A stretch of 64,000 nucleotides of DNA, taken from assembly GCF_958298935.1 (NCBI RefSeq), contig NC_084928.1, positions 21,731,501-21,795,500 of the forward strand, in the 5' to 3' direction. Positions within the stretch are counted from its first letter, which is position 1; the number at the start of each line of letters is the position of its first letter. The notes beneath the pieces were generated by a model. The model was given only the letters and a program-made list of their open reading frames with translations, did not search any database and had not been told where the DNA came from. The stretch comes from Phragmites australis (Eukaryota > Streptophyta > Magnoliopsida > Poales > Poaceae). A program made the position numbers and the translations under genes. Below, in pieces: positions 1 to 10,923 of this stretch.

Positions 1-79
1 AATTTATTTCTATTTGATCAAAAATTACAACTCCTATTTAATTCTAGCAAAATTTTAAACTATTGCAAAAATTAAAAAA

Positions 80-430
80 TTATGGTGTTACAGGTTCTTC
101 GTTTTGGCTACCTTGTTTGATTGGTATGAATAAGGGAGGTGTTTTTTCATAAATAATTTCATGTTCCTTACATAATAAGTCCAAATCACTAGAGAAATAA
201 TTTCCACATCGATCTGACCTAAGTCTTTTGATTTCTCTTTGCAATTGATTTTTAAATTCCGTCTTATAGATTTTAAAGTAGTCTAGAGCCTTATTTTTAG
301 ATTTCATTAAATATAAATAACAAAATGTAGATGCATCATAAATTAAAGTCATGAAATATATTTTCCCCCCTTCGTAAACACACCATTCATTTCGCACATA
401 TATGAATGTATGAGTTGTAATGGTGCCAAA
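80..430 (-). pseudogene. copia integrase core fragment
   Basis: The open stretch at 397-80 encodes about 105 residues. They match the copia integrase core in order: a YFMTLI-type strand, the DDAS region (here YDAS), a block like LKSKxxALDYFKIYK, and the RLRSDR segment that precedes the second catalytic acidic residue. The first Asp pair is partly lost (YDA instead of DDA) and the usual SDRGGEYFS reads SDRCGNYFS, so it is probably inactive. Pre-integrase residues continue upstream to about 430. This is one part of a polyprotein that would normally exceed 1,000 residues. Confidence 0.8.
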
Positions 431-539
431 ATTCTCTCCATGGTTGCCTTGTAAGGCTTACAAGTTTGCTTAGATTGCACACAACATGACACTTAGAACC
501 TTTGATAATGGAAAATTTTGAAATTAAATTGAAGCTAGA

Positions 540-702
540 AGGCCAATACATTCTACAGAGGAAAGAATTCCTTAAGGGCTGTAGACGTAACCCAGTAGTA
601 GTTCATAGCCATAAGTCATAGAGTGGCTTTTATCTACCATCTTTTAAAGTGCGCACTAGTAAACTTATCTGGCTTCAGTGCATGGGTAAAACCAGCCATC
701 AT
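540..702 (-). pseudogene. copia gag N-terminus, with stop codons
   Basis: On the minus strand, starting at 702, the reading gives a typical copia gag start (LKPDKF...FKRW motif). It is then interrupted by in-frame stops after the FKRW motif and twice more within about 50 codons. It lies between the leader-like region and the integrase fragment of the same element, in the expected order. It is non-functional. Confidence 0.6.
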
Positions 703-779
703 TAAATCAAAGTGTCTACAATAAGATTTTTGGATTATTGGATAAAATAGCACCTTCAAATTTAATTTAATTCCTAAAT

Positions 780-1570
780 ATAACATAAACATGAATAGAT
801 CGACTATCATCATCATACTACAAGAGTCTATCCTAGATATATATCTCTCTAATATATTCTAGGACGAAAGTTGCACAAAAAAAAAAAAAACAGACATGGT
901 AAACATGATGGATCACATTGAATGTACTCGTTGGCAGCATGAGATGCAAAGGGCTCCGTGATGGCGCTCCGTAGAGGAAGTGATGCAATAGATCACGAGT
1001 AGTCACGCCGAGTGCTTTTCAAAAATCTTATTTGTCCATTTCTAGTGTAGAATCCCAAGAGCGACGGGTTCCGAAGACCTCCTCTCTCATTCGTCGGTGC
1101 ACTACGAGGCAGCGGGATGAAGATGACTACCTCTGGCGGTGTAGTAGAGAGAGCGGCAAAATCCTAATTGCGTATATGCTTTGTGACGGTGGTTGATAGA
1201 TACATAGAGAGAATTGTGTGATTGAGACATGCTATAATCAGATTCGATTACATGCATGATAGGATTCTTAACCAACATAATTTCTATAAATATAAATATA
1301 TCCATTTTCCCACATAGTAAAAAAAAAAAAACTACAAAAGGAGACCGCACTTGCACAAGCTACTGGACCATATTTCAGCAGACCATTCACACAGGTGATG
1401 TGCGCCTATGGCCTTCATCCATGCCACACATGCTAAATGGGTGAAGACGATAATTTCTTATAAGGTGGTCTCCCTCTACCTCCACTAGCAAAGTGGTACT
1501 AAAAGATACATCACAACCTCCACTTAGTTGGACCTTTGAAATTTATTTGAAATTACATAAATATAATAGG
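780..1570 (-). repeat. copia LTR/leader-type repeat, copy 1
   Basis: This sequence matches, in inverted orientation, the region at about 33990-34870. Shared landmarks include the AAGATTTTTG(A/G)GAA segment followed by a CACTCGG(C/T)G block, a stretch close to GTGATC(C/G)ATCATGTTTA, and the AT-rich tail before gag. It sits immediately 5' of the broken gag, as an LTR plus leader should. Precise LTR ends were not determined. Confidence 0.55.
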
Positions 1571-1605
1571 AAAAATCCATATATTCTAACAGAAGCAAAT
1601 AAATT

Positions 1606-2486
1606 CACTATAGCAGAACATCCCATCAGTGACGGTTTAAAACCATCAGTTGCGGGTTTTGAATCATCATTATTTATTCGGCATTGATAGTCTATGACTA
1701 TCAGTGTTAGGTCTAGAATCGACATTGAAAATTCTATCAGTGATGGTTGATAGCTCCAACCGACACTGATAGGTAGACTATCAGTGTTGGTTGATGGCTC
1801 CAATTGGCACTGATAATCGGTCCCCAACTCAACGTTTTTGGGCAAAACAAGCAAAAAATACTGCGACTAGAGGCACCCAACCAGCATTGCCTGACTGAGC
1901 CCAACCATTTACAAGTCATGCAATTTTTGCTCGCATGCGGCAACAAGGATTCAAACTCACGACCTCACGGTAGGTGTACGCGTAACCCCTCTAACCATCT
2001 CAGCTTTTGTTCGTTCGTGAGTATAATAACAAAATCAATTCTTTTGACATCTTCTGATCAAATATTTGAATGGCTATTTGACATCGAAATGATCTTAAAT
2101 GAAAAAAATTTCAACTACAAAGTTGTAGATTACACCGAGAACTATAATTTTTATATAAAGTTTTTCCCTATCGGACTTTGTATGAAAAAGTTATGAATTT
2201 TTTAAGATAAGTTATTATAGTAGCAATCATCAGCGATGGTTTATGGCTAGAACCGACAATGATATATTAGTGTCGGTTTTTGATAAGAACCGGCACTGAT
2301 ATTGACTTATTACTACCGGTTTCAACCAAGAATCGGCACTAATAGTGACGACTAGTGTTGGTTTTTAGCTCCTTAGTTATTGTCCGTGCGTGGAAGTTTA
2401 AGAACCGACCTTGATATGTCTTTAGTAGTAATTATTGTTGAATCGGCACTGATAGAATGCTATATTGATCTGTTGCATAAGTAGTG
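1606..2486. mobile_element. Small non-autonomous CACTA element, TSD ATT
   Basis: The element begins CACTATAGCAG and ends GTAGTG, and is flanked by ATT at 1603-1605 and 2487-2489, the 3-bp duplication typical of CACTA elements. Both ends carry iterated subterminal motifs of the type TATCAGTG(T/C)CGGTT and its complement, in direct and inverted orientation. It has no transposase coding. The interior holds an AACTACAAAGTTGTAGAT block that recurs in the elements at 35696-37029 and 47089-48121, and a tRNA-like module at 1948-2003. At 881 bp it must be mobilised in trans. Confidence 0.9.
1948..2003 (-). other. tRNA-like A-box/B-box module inside CACTA element
   Basis: Read on the minus strand, TGGTTAGAGGGG resembles a Pol III A box. 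About 42 nt later GTTTGAATCC resembles a B box, preceded by GAGGTCGTGA. The spacing fits a tRNA, but no closing acceptor stem is visible, so this is not called as a tRNA gene. Similar modules occupy the related position in two other CACTA elements of this window. Confidence 0.45.
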
Positions 2487-2734
2487 ATTAAGCTATGACG
2501 GAGCAAATCACTTGCAGGTTCTATCGTCAGAAGATAGCAGTCAGGTCTGTAGTGTAGTTTTGGTTCTAAACTCACAATATGCTATCAATGTAATCCATAT
2601 AAAGTAAAATACCAAACGTGATCTTGCGTTGTTTCACTTTGCTAAATGAAAAGATGGGCTACAAAGTAAAGGGCACGCTACATATACTGAGAAGGGTGTA
2701 GCACAACAAAGTCGTCCCAGCACTTGCTAGAAAC

Positions 2735-3085
2735 ATTCGGTGTGTTTGTTACCTGAATATCTCCAGTTTGGCTCCATAGATACATATAATCTAGAGAAGC
2801 GTGTTTGGTTGTTCGTATCTATTGTTTCGGTCTGATATGAAGAATACAAATATACGATCTCATCATAGCCCGGTTCGAGGTTCACTCCGCAGCCAGGCCC
2901 AGTGGATACAAGTTCTGTTTCTGCTCGTGCAAGCAAACTCACTTATTATTGTCATAAAATCATCTTCATATGAATAACTAATCATAATTTCAACTCTTGT
3001 ATCTATTTATGTGGTCTCAAATTCAATCAATCAAATAGAAACTCAATTCAGCTTGTTCAAATAGATACAATCAACCAACCAAACT
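2735..3085. mobile_element. Probable MITE upstream of the ankyrin gene
   Basis: The left end reads GGTGTGTTTGTTACC and the right end, reverse complemented, reads GTTTGGTTGGTTGATTG. Both are followed by a matching ATATC/GTATC region, giving imperfect terminal inverted repeats of about 20 bp around a 350-bp AT-rich body without coding. Size and ends fit a Tourist- or hAT-type MITE. No convincing target-site duplication was found, so the family is left open. Confidence 0.4.
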
Positions 3086-3447
3086 TTTTTTAACAATAAC
3101 TAGGCCCACCCATTGTTGCTTGATACTGACCAGTTTCTTCCCGCGCACTCATATACGAACAAAGAAATACCTTCTGATCACGCATAGAATAAAGAAAGAC
3201 CTTCCTCAGCACGAGCAGCCTGCAAGAGATGACGTGGAACAAATTTTCGCCTGCTGCTGTCTCATACGTTTATTGGCAGAGGCAAAGAATATATTCCGTT
3301 CGGAACAATTCAAGGACCACATAGATAGCGATCGTGGCACCGAGAGAGACAAAAAGAGCGCGAGCTGGGTAGCTGGCGCTGCAGGTTGACACACGCAACG
3401 AACAGATGCTCTACATGGTCGACTGGTAGCCAACTAAACCAAAACCC

Positions 3448-3465
3448 AATATATATTCATGCATG
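3448..3465 (+). promoter_or_regulatory. Candidate TATA box and RY motif
   Basis: AATATATAT at about 3448-3456 lies some 90 bp before the proposed ATG. It is followed at once by CATGCATG (3458-3465), the RY element recognised by B3-type factors. The spacing fits a short 5' UTR. Assignment is by position and motif only. Confidence 0.35.
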
Positions 3466-3543
3466 CACACTCACCTGTAAGAACGACGAACAGAAAGCAT
3501 ACATCACATCCATAGCTAGCGCTCAAGTGGTGTGAGCGAAGCG

Positions 3544-6500
3544 ATGGGTTCAAGAAACCCGCCTCTCAGCCATGAGAAGAAAGCCAACGACGAGCGTGTA
3601 CTGCAAGAGCTCGTTGTGGCCAAGCGGCCCGAGCTGCTAAGGGCCGCATGCTCCGGTAACTCAGATTGGCTAAAGAATTTTCTCAAAAAGGAAGACAGAG
3701 GAGCGGCGGTGGCCCGCGAACGCGAAGTTGCCATTCATTTGGAGACTCCCCGGCGGTCTACGTCGCAGGTCCCACCGAGAGCTGCCACCAAGGGGGCCTC
3801 TGCACTCCATGTGGTGGCGGCCGGTGGGGACCAATCAGGGTACTTGGAGATGGCTAAGGTCATCTCCAGCAAGTACAAGGAGCTGCTTGTCTCGTGCAAC
3901 GAAGACGGAGATACGCCGCTGCACTGTGCCGCGCGGGCTGGGAACGTTGCAATGGTCTCCCTCCTTATTGAGCTGGCTACCGGTGGCGACGAGAGGAAGA
4001 CCATGTTGAGGATGCAGAACAAGCGCGGGGAGACGGCCCTGCACGAGGCGGTCCGCTTTGGCGACAGTACGGGTATATGTATGGTCAAAGCATTGATGTC
4101 CGAGGACAAGGAGTTGGCCCGTGTGGTTGCCAATGATGGTACATCGCCATTGTACCTGGCCACCTCGCTGCATCATCGCTCTATTGCTACTGAGTTGATT
4201 GCTCAGGACAAGAAGCTGGCGTACTCCGGCCCACATGGACAGAATGCCTTACATACTGCTGTTCTCCACAGCAAAAGTGAAGTATTCTTGATTCTCAACA
4301 TTAAGTCTATAGCCTTTTTCTCGTAAAGTTAATAACAGGGCGCTTAGATATGTTCAGAAAAAGGATACTAGAAATTATTAGAAAAACCTGGAAACTATAT
4401 ATATGACAACCTTCAATCCGGCCGGCCCATAATTATAATTATTATATGGTAGACGCTAGATGTATATATGGAAAATAAACCCTAAAATCAAATCTTTATG
4501 CTCTAATCTCAAAGTCAAATTTAAGCTACTAAAATTACGACCATATATATGTAGTAGTGCCACACGGAGCTGACTATATATCAGCCAAGATTATGTCAGT
4601 TGACAAATTCAATGCAACACTCCCTGTAGCTATTTCCATTTTGTAAACTCAAATTTAAAAAAAGGGGAGGGGGCCTACAATGTCTCTTGGAAATGCAATG
4701 CGCTGCAACAGTTTACATGTCACATCCCAAACCTAGAATAAAAGTAATCACATGACTGTTTATAGAAATTACTTAAACTGAAACATAATTTTTGTAAAAC
4801 CAATTGATAGAAAAAATTGGAAACACTAATAAAGATTAGAAGTGTCTAAACATTTGAAAGTTAGGAAATTTAAATGATCAAAATATAACATGTGATTCAC
4901 TAAATTTTATAATTTTTTACGAATTTTTTCACAAATAATTTATCTTGTTTATTTATTGTTCTCCAATATATTATGATTTTATTTTTTACAAATCATATAC
5001 TGTCGCTAATCAAAGAGTGCCATTTTGGCTGCTTGCAGTCAAACCTTTACACCTTGAATGCTGATATTTCTATATTATATTAGCTAGATTGGTGTAGGAA
5101 AAAATGATCATATGCATTTCACTTCGAAAGTACTTTAACAATATGGTAATTTATCTTCATTTTAAAATTTTGTTCATATCCTATCTTAAACTAAATTTGT
5201 GTATTGGTATTCATATTACAAATGATTAGTTGATTTGAGTTTGTATAGAGCTCATAAGTTTGGTCTATTATTCCAAACTACATGTTAAAATTTTACTCCC
5301 TCTCGTCATAAATACAGTCTTTTTGAAAAAAACTCAGTCGAACTTTTAAAACTTTGATTAACAATAGCTTTCAAAATATTTAGTTTGAAAATCTTAAAAT
5401 CATATGTGTATATTTTTTTTAAAAAAATATTTCATAATATCACAAATTCAATGAATTTTATAAATATATTCGAATAGAAAGTAGTCATCACATCAATGCA
5501 TTGAAGACTATGTCTTATTTAAAATGACATATATTTATGACCGGATGTAGTACGGTGAAGTTCAATGCATTGAAAAAGATAATTTATTTTGATGGAAAGA
5601 ATTAATTTCATTTGTGATTGTCCTTATTAATGTGATAAGTTTCAAGATTTTTTTCTTTCCAAGATTTATGAATTGAATGGTACGGAGTGAACTCAAAATT
5701 ATGTACATAGCGAACACATTATATGGAGTGAGCAATTCTTTATCAAAATTATGTTTGGTAGAAATTGTAAAAGTATACAACGTTAGGAACTTAGAGAATG
5801 GCTAGTATAGTTTTCATGTGAACAATTAAATTGGGCAAAAGTTGTTTTCATCATTGATAAGGTTTGAAAGAATTTTTACTGAAGGAATTTTTGTCCTCAA
5901 AAGTTTGAATGTGCATAGGCCTCGATCACAAAGATATCCCATTTGTAATTTTAGTAAATTTCAAAAAGCAACACGTTATTTGCCTATGTACAAGAAAATT
6001 AAAACATTATCTATATATTTTTCTCTTTCAAAACTTATACTTTTGGCTATTCCATGGGACGTGACATGTCTAAATGGGCTGCCACAAGCCGGGAAAAAAA
6101 ATGTAATGGTGTGGAAAGAACATGGCCAAGCCACGGCCAATGCATGGGTAAATGGATTGCGAGACCATTTAGCCATATCAGGGCCTGTTAAATGTGACAC
6201 ACTCGCATAAATGTGTATTTTTATAATGGGTGTTGCTTAGTGTATAGTTCTTTGATAGAATCTCTTATATGTGTAGTTTTCTTACACGTGCCAAAGACCT
6301 GTAGTTTTTATAAATTTACTATTACATTTTTGAAAAGAGAAAAAAGGTGAATGGGATGCCTGCTAAATGTAGTGCTGTTCAGTTTGTCTTTTAGCTCTGT
6401 CTAACTAAGTAATAGCAATTACAGACATGACAAAGGAGCTACTTCGATGGAACAAAGACCTGACCAAAGAACTGGACATCTCTGGAAGTACACCAATGCA

Positions 6501-8211
6501 CTTCGCTGCATCAGCGGATGATCCTTCCCTCGATTTTTTCCTTTTTGTTTTCATGGCGAGGACCCTCGAATTTTACTCCTACGGCATCTACTTTGGCCCG
6601 GCAAAGTGCCTTGTCAAATTCTACGGGTGGTTGATGCTTCCACTCTACCAACTGGTGCAATCTGATCCGTCTTCAGCGTTTCAGCCCGACATCGACGGGT
6701 TGTTTCCGTTGCACGTTGCTGCCTCGGCAGGCAATCTGGTGGCTGTCATCATCTTGCTCACCGAGTGTGCTGGCTGCGCCGGCTTGCTCGATTCTCAGGG
6801 GAGAACCTTCCTTCATACTGCTGTTGAGAAGAAGAGAAGTACTATCGTGAAATTTGTGTGCATGAGACCAGACTTTAAGTCCATCCTGAATGTCCAGGAC
6901 AACCAAGGGAACACTGCCCTCCACCTAGCTGTTCTTGGAGGAGATTTGTGCATATTCCAGGCTCTCATGAAGAACCGATATGTTCGCCTGAACTTGCCAA
7001 ATGAAGAGGGAAACACCCCCATGGATCTTTCTGAGAGCAAAGCTCCTTCAGGATTTTATTTCGGGATGGTAAATAATTCGGCTACTCTTACTCTTTGTTT
7101 TCCAACTAATCAGAAGAAAAAGAGAAAAATCTCAAGTAATTACGTTCCCGTTTCTAGGGAATAATTGTGTACTCTTTATACGAATGATAAATAGTGTTTA
7201 TTTTATACTAATTTTCACTCACCTGAGAATTTTTATCTCAGTCCCTAGAATAGCATGCATATGCACTTATAATTGCAGTACTACATATTGTGCAATTTTA
7301 GTGAAAATTACTGCAAATTAAAACTGCATATAGGAATAATATAGGTGGGTTGTTATATGTTGGTTTAATGGATTAGAAAAAGGGATGGCAAAGTATAATT
7401 AACATTTTGGTATTTGCATTGTTTGGTCTTGCAGCATGCCCAGCGTAGGATACTCGGTACGCTAACTTTTGCAAACGCTCAGAACGGCAACTGTCGGCGC
7501 GATCGCTTTAAAGAAAAGCTCGTTCTCAAGCTAGACAAGGATGGAGAGTCGAAGAAGATAACGGAGTTTGCACAGATTGTCGGCATCTGCTCAGTGCTCG
7601 TCGCAACGGCGACATTCGCGGCGGTTTTCACAATGCCCGGCGGTTTCAGGAGCGACGAGAGCCGAGGTAATCTCAAGCTCGCTGGCGCACCAATGCCTGG
7701 TGGCCCCGAACTAACCGGCACCCCTATCATGGCCGGGAAATATGCTTTCGACGGGTTTGTCATCGCCAACACAATAGCATTCAGCTGCTCGACCATAGCC
7801 ACCTTCAGTCTCGTCTACTGTGGTACAGCTGCTGTCGACATAGAGAAACGAATCAAGCTAGTCTCCTTCTCATTGGCATTGCTGAACGGATCCGCGAGAA
7901 GCTTCTGTGCCGCCTTCGCATTTGCCCTATATCTATTGCTTTCTCCAGTGGCCCGCGCCACTGCCATTGCGACCTGCGCCATGACAGCTCTGGTGTTGCT
8001 CGATGCACTTCGCTTTTTGTGGCTGCTATTCGTTGACGCAGCTATCGTCCTTAACAGAAAGGTAGGTGCGGCGCCATTGCTCAAGTTCGGGACAGCATTC
8101 ATAGTAAACATGGTGTATCTGTTCTGGCCCTACATCGTACTCTTCGGCCTGTTGGGAAATCATGGAAACAGCATTGCGCGCCCATTGACTCATCTGTTGG
8201 GGTACGTATGA
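3544..8211 (+). CDS. Ankyrin-repeat PGG-domain membrane protein (ACD6-like)
   Basis: Proposed join is 3544-4276, 6425-7068, 7435-8211, giving 717 residues. Start: ATG in context GCGATGGG, the first in-frame ATG. Exon 1 (residues 1-244) holds ankyrin repeats with TPLHCAARAGN and TALHEAVRFGD type motifs. Exon 2 (246-459) holds more repeats, including FPLHVAASAGN and TALHLAVLGGD. Exon 3 holds the PGG domain: a KITEFAQIVG lead-in, a first membrane segment at about 507-526, the diagnostic TMPGGF, then three or four more hydrophobic segments to the C-terminus. Introns are GT-AG: donors at 4277 and 7069, acceptors ending 6424 and 7434, and the frame is kept across both. The family, including Arabidopsis ACD6, consists of membrane proteins linked to salicylic-acid-dependent defence and cell death; that role is inferred here from domain order only. 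No internal stop or frameshift is present, so the gene looks intact. It stands alone, with TEs on both sides. Confidence 0.9.
4277..6424 (+). other. Intron 1 of the ankyrin-PGG gene
   Basis: The intron is 2,148 bp with donor GTGAAG and acceptor ATTACAG. It is AT-rich and contains a Stowaway MITE at 5296-5550. Open stretches inside it (for example 5842-6210) show no recognisable domain. Joining exon 1 phase 1 to ACATG in exon 2 restores a continuous ankyrin frame. Confidence 0.85.
5296..5550. mobile_element. Stowaway MITE (Tc1/mariner type) in intron 1
   Basis: The left end is CTCCCTCTCGTCATAAATAC and the right end, reverse complemented, is CTACATCCGGTCATAAATAT. The terminal repeats are imperfect but clear and contain the Stowaway CTCCCTC start. 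TA dinucleotides flank it at 5294-5295 and 5551-5552. At 255 bp with no coding it is a typical non-autonomous Stowaway. Confidence 0.85.
7069..7434 (+). other. Intron 2 of the ankyrin-PGG gene
   Basis: The intron is 366 bp with donor GTAAAT and acceptor TCTTGCAG, phase 0. The frame of exon 2 stays open for 31 codons into the intron before a stop at 7162-7164. Retention would therefore give an ankyrin-only protein without the PGG membrane domain. Confidence 0.85.
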
Positions 8212-8554
8212 TTCAAGACGGCTGTGATGGATGCATCTAAGGTTGTACCAAGATTGTCCCTTATATATTTTATTTTCTGAATAATTTCTTTTCTACTTCG
8301 TTTCAAGTCTAAGCATCTTTGTACCTGCCGCTCGGGTGTAAGCATCTAATATACTTCTATATAGCTGTTGGCTTGTTTATGTACATTTATTGTAATATTC
8401 CGAAAATATAAAATTCTGAAGAATAATATTTAAAGAGAATTTTATTGTACCAGAACTCTCTTAGGTTGTATTGAATACAAACTAAATCCAGTCATCCATT
8501 TACAAGGGATATTATGAACATTCGTTTCTAGAGTAGTTGGACTTTAGTTTTCTC

Positions 8555-8560
8555 AATAAA
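8555..8560 (+). terminator. Candidate polyadenylation signal
   Basis: AATAAA lies about 345 bp after the stop codon of the ankyrin-PGG gene. Weaker AATAAT-like signals lie closer to the stop. Plant poly(A) signals are loose, so the actual end is uncertain. Confidence 0.3.
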
Positions 8561-9600
8561 ATCCTGAATCATTGCAAATCGTAACAAAACTCTATGCCTT
8601 GTTCTTGCAAGAAAAAAAATTCAAAGTAAATCAAACGGTTGCATCTTATTTTTTCTACATTCTCTCTCTCTCTCTCTCTCTCTAAAAAATTTTAGGGAAA
8701 AAAACAAAACCCTCTTTTATTTCCCAGAAAGTAAGTTAATTTGAGCTTTTTTGCAAAGGCAAAATTGCAAAAAAAAAAAAAACACTCCCCGATGAAGTTA
8801 CTCGTAAGTTCATTTTCACCCCCCACAAGTATGTTAGTAGCAAACTCTTTTTTTTTAAGACGTGAAGTGAAAATACCTTGGTATAATGTTTAAAATAGGA
8901 AGACATCATATTGGGCTGGCTTTGGGGGCAGCCAACCCCATTTTCTCCTCTTAGGCCCAACCTAGGACCAGACTGCCACCCTACTTTAGATCTAAGGCCC
9001 AAACTGACTTCTATTTCCCCCTAGGGTTGACTGTCTCCCCCTCCCACCTAGCTGCCGCCCCCGCTACTGCTGCTACAGTAGTCACATGATATAGTACTTA
9101 ATAGGAAGAGAAAATGAGAAAATAAGGAGGGGAGGAATGAGAAGGAGCAGGAGAAAGAAGGAAGAAAGAAAGGAGAAGGAAAGGATTTTTTGCATGGATG
9201 ACTGAGGTACAGAATCCCCACCTTTTCCTTCTATTTTAAGATTTTTGGTCCAGTCAATTGGGCGCAATACATGTTGGAAGTTTGCTGTGTAGCAGAGTTG
9301 AATTCAAGATTCAGTTTCTGTTCGTTGGCAAATTTAGAGTCTTTAATGATTTTTATAAAAAATTTCATAATAACAAAAGTAGTAGATAATATTGTAATCT
9401 AGTTGCTGATAAAATTTTATAACTTTTGAGCAATGTATTGTCAATGGTTGTCTATAGAAGTTCGCTTGTCAAAATTCAAAGGCAGATTTGGTCCTTTGTT
9501 TTCCATTGTGACTTACACCCTTTTAACGATGGAATAAAATTATGGTGTCCTCATGAAAGTTGTAGCTTTTGTTACATAGATTCAAAAAATACTACATTTT
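8561..9600. other. Intergenic stretch without a recognised gene
   Basis: This contains a (CT)n microsatellite at 8660-8683, an A-run near 8768, a C/T-rich stretch near 9020-9070 and an almost pure purine tract at about 9102-9184. The part at 9290-9600 may already belong to the minus-strand gypsy LTR next to it. I see no coding domain. Confidence 0.5.
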
Positions 9601-10213
9601 TTCTATAGTCTATGTGAGAACCGTCCAAATTGCACTCGGTTTAATCAAATGAGTCAATTGTCTATACAAGATGATAGCTAGCATACGCCCATCATCCAAT
9701 GTGCCACATACTAGCCCACATCTAAATACGTTCATATCAGCCGCTAACTCGGTTGAAACAAGTGCAATTCTGGTAGTCTTGATATGTGTTTATACATGTC
9801 TAAGATCACGACACACATTTACAATAAGCATACCATCTCAAGACATAATAAAAAGTAAGTAATTAAATTACATTGCAAGTCTTTATATGATATTACAAGT
9901 TCAAGAATTAAAGTACTACATGCTCGAAAAAAGGAGGAGAGCTAACATACAAGTCCTTGCTCTCAACAAAACGTTAACATAAGCTAGATAAGCAAAATAC
10001 ATCAAATTTATCATGTAGAAAGTTAACATCTATGTGCACTAGAATATTAACTAAACAACAAAAGACAGGTGGCACCATTGCCCAAAGGCATCACCGGGGT
10101 TAGCCTGAGTAGTATGACACTACTCTTGCCTGTCACCGATATCAACGAGCACAAAGTATCTATGAATAAGCTCATCATTACCTATAAAAACTCTCACCAT
10201 GAGTATAAACGTA
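9600..10213 (-). repeat. Gypsy 3' LTR, distal part (continues from 14600)
   Basis: Read on the minus strand, 10213 down to about 10020 matches 63840-64000 of the plus-strand copy (shared GGCAAGAGTAGTG- and GCAATGGTGCCAC-type blocks). It directly continues the LTR sequence that stops at 14600, on the other side of the CACTA element. The far end of the LTR, below 10000, cannot be fixed because its partner runs off the window. Confidence 0.7.
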
Positions 10214-10923
10214 CACTACTGCAGAAACCCCCTTCACTACCGACTCTAAAACCACCTTCACTGTCAAAATTGGAGCCGGCAGTAGGCAACGAGCAGTGAT
10301 AGTCATGGACTTTCACTGCCGGCTCGGTGGACCGGCAGTGAAGAGCCTTATCACTGCCGGCTCAAGGATTTAGTCGGCAGTGATGCCCAAAGCATCACTG
10401 CCAGCTAAATCCTTCAGCCAGTAGTAATAAACCTGAAATCACTGTTGGCTGAAGGATTCAGCCAGTAGTGTTTTGCCTCTCCTCCCTCCCCTCCTCCCTC
10501 TCTCTGTCCTCTCTATACTCCCTCTCACTCCTCGATCTCTCTGTCTCTCTCTCAATACATGCTTACAATGATACATATATTTAATGTAAATCAATAATAA
10601 ATGCACATTCATTAATACAGAATAATAAACACATTTCAAGTCATAGGCATCGACAAACACACATATGTATATAATAGTTCTCACACGTCACCCCCTGAAA
10701 AGTCAATCGAGTTCAGTCAGTCCAGTATCCCTCTACCTCTACCTCTACTTCCTCTCCCATGATGAGGACCGCGTCTCCGCATTGTCGACTGTTGGCGTGT
10801 GTACATCCGGGGACAAAGGGGGGCGATGGTGGTGGAGCGTTGGACCCGGCCACACTTGATCGACCGCAGCATCGCCTAAGCTCTAAGCTCTAGGCTCACC
10901 GGCGTGTCAAAGACATCGAAGTC

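Larger units (their letters stand above)
1..1570 (-). mobile_element. Ty1/copia retrotransposon remnant
   Basis: Read on the minus strand, this stretch gives LTR or leader-like sequence (about 1570 down to 780), a broken gag start (702 to about 540), and then integrase (about 430 to 80), continuing off the left edge. The gag C-terminus and protease are missing, so the copy is internally deleted. The LTR/leader part recurs in the opposite orientation at about 33990-34870, which supports a dispersed element family. Exact LTR borders cannot be fixed because only one end is in the window. Confidence 0.75.

Noticed and set aside
3206..4236. Open frames on the minus strand and other frames over exon 1
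   Set aside because: They are antisense or out-of-frame shadows of the GC-rich ankyrin exon and have no domain of their own.
5842..6210. 122-residue frame in intron 1 as an extra exon
   Set aside because: No ankyrin or other motif is visible, and joining exon 1 directly to 6425 already gives a continuous repeat frame.
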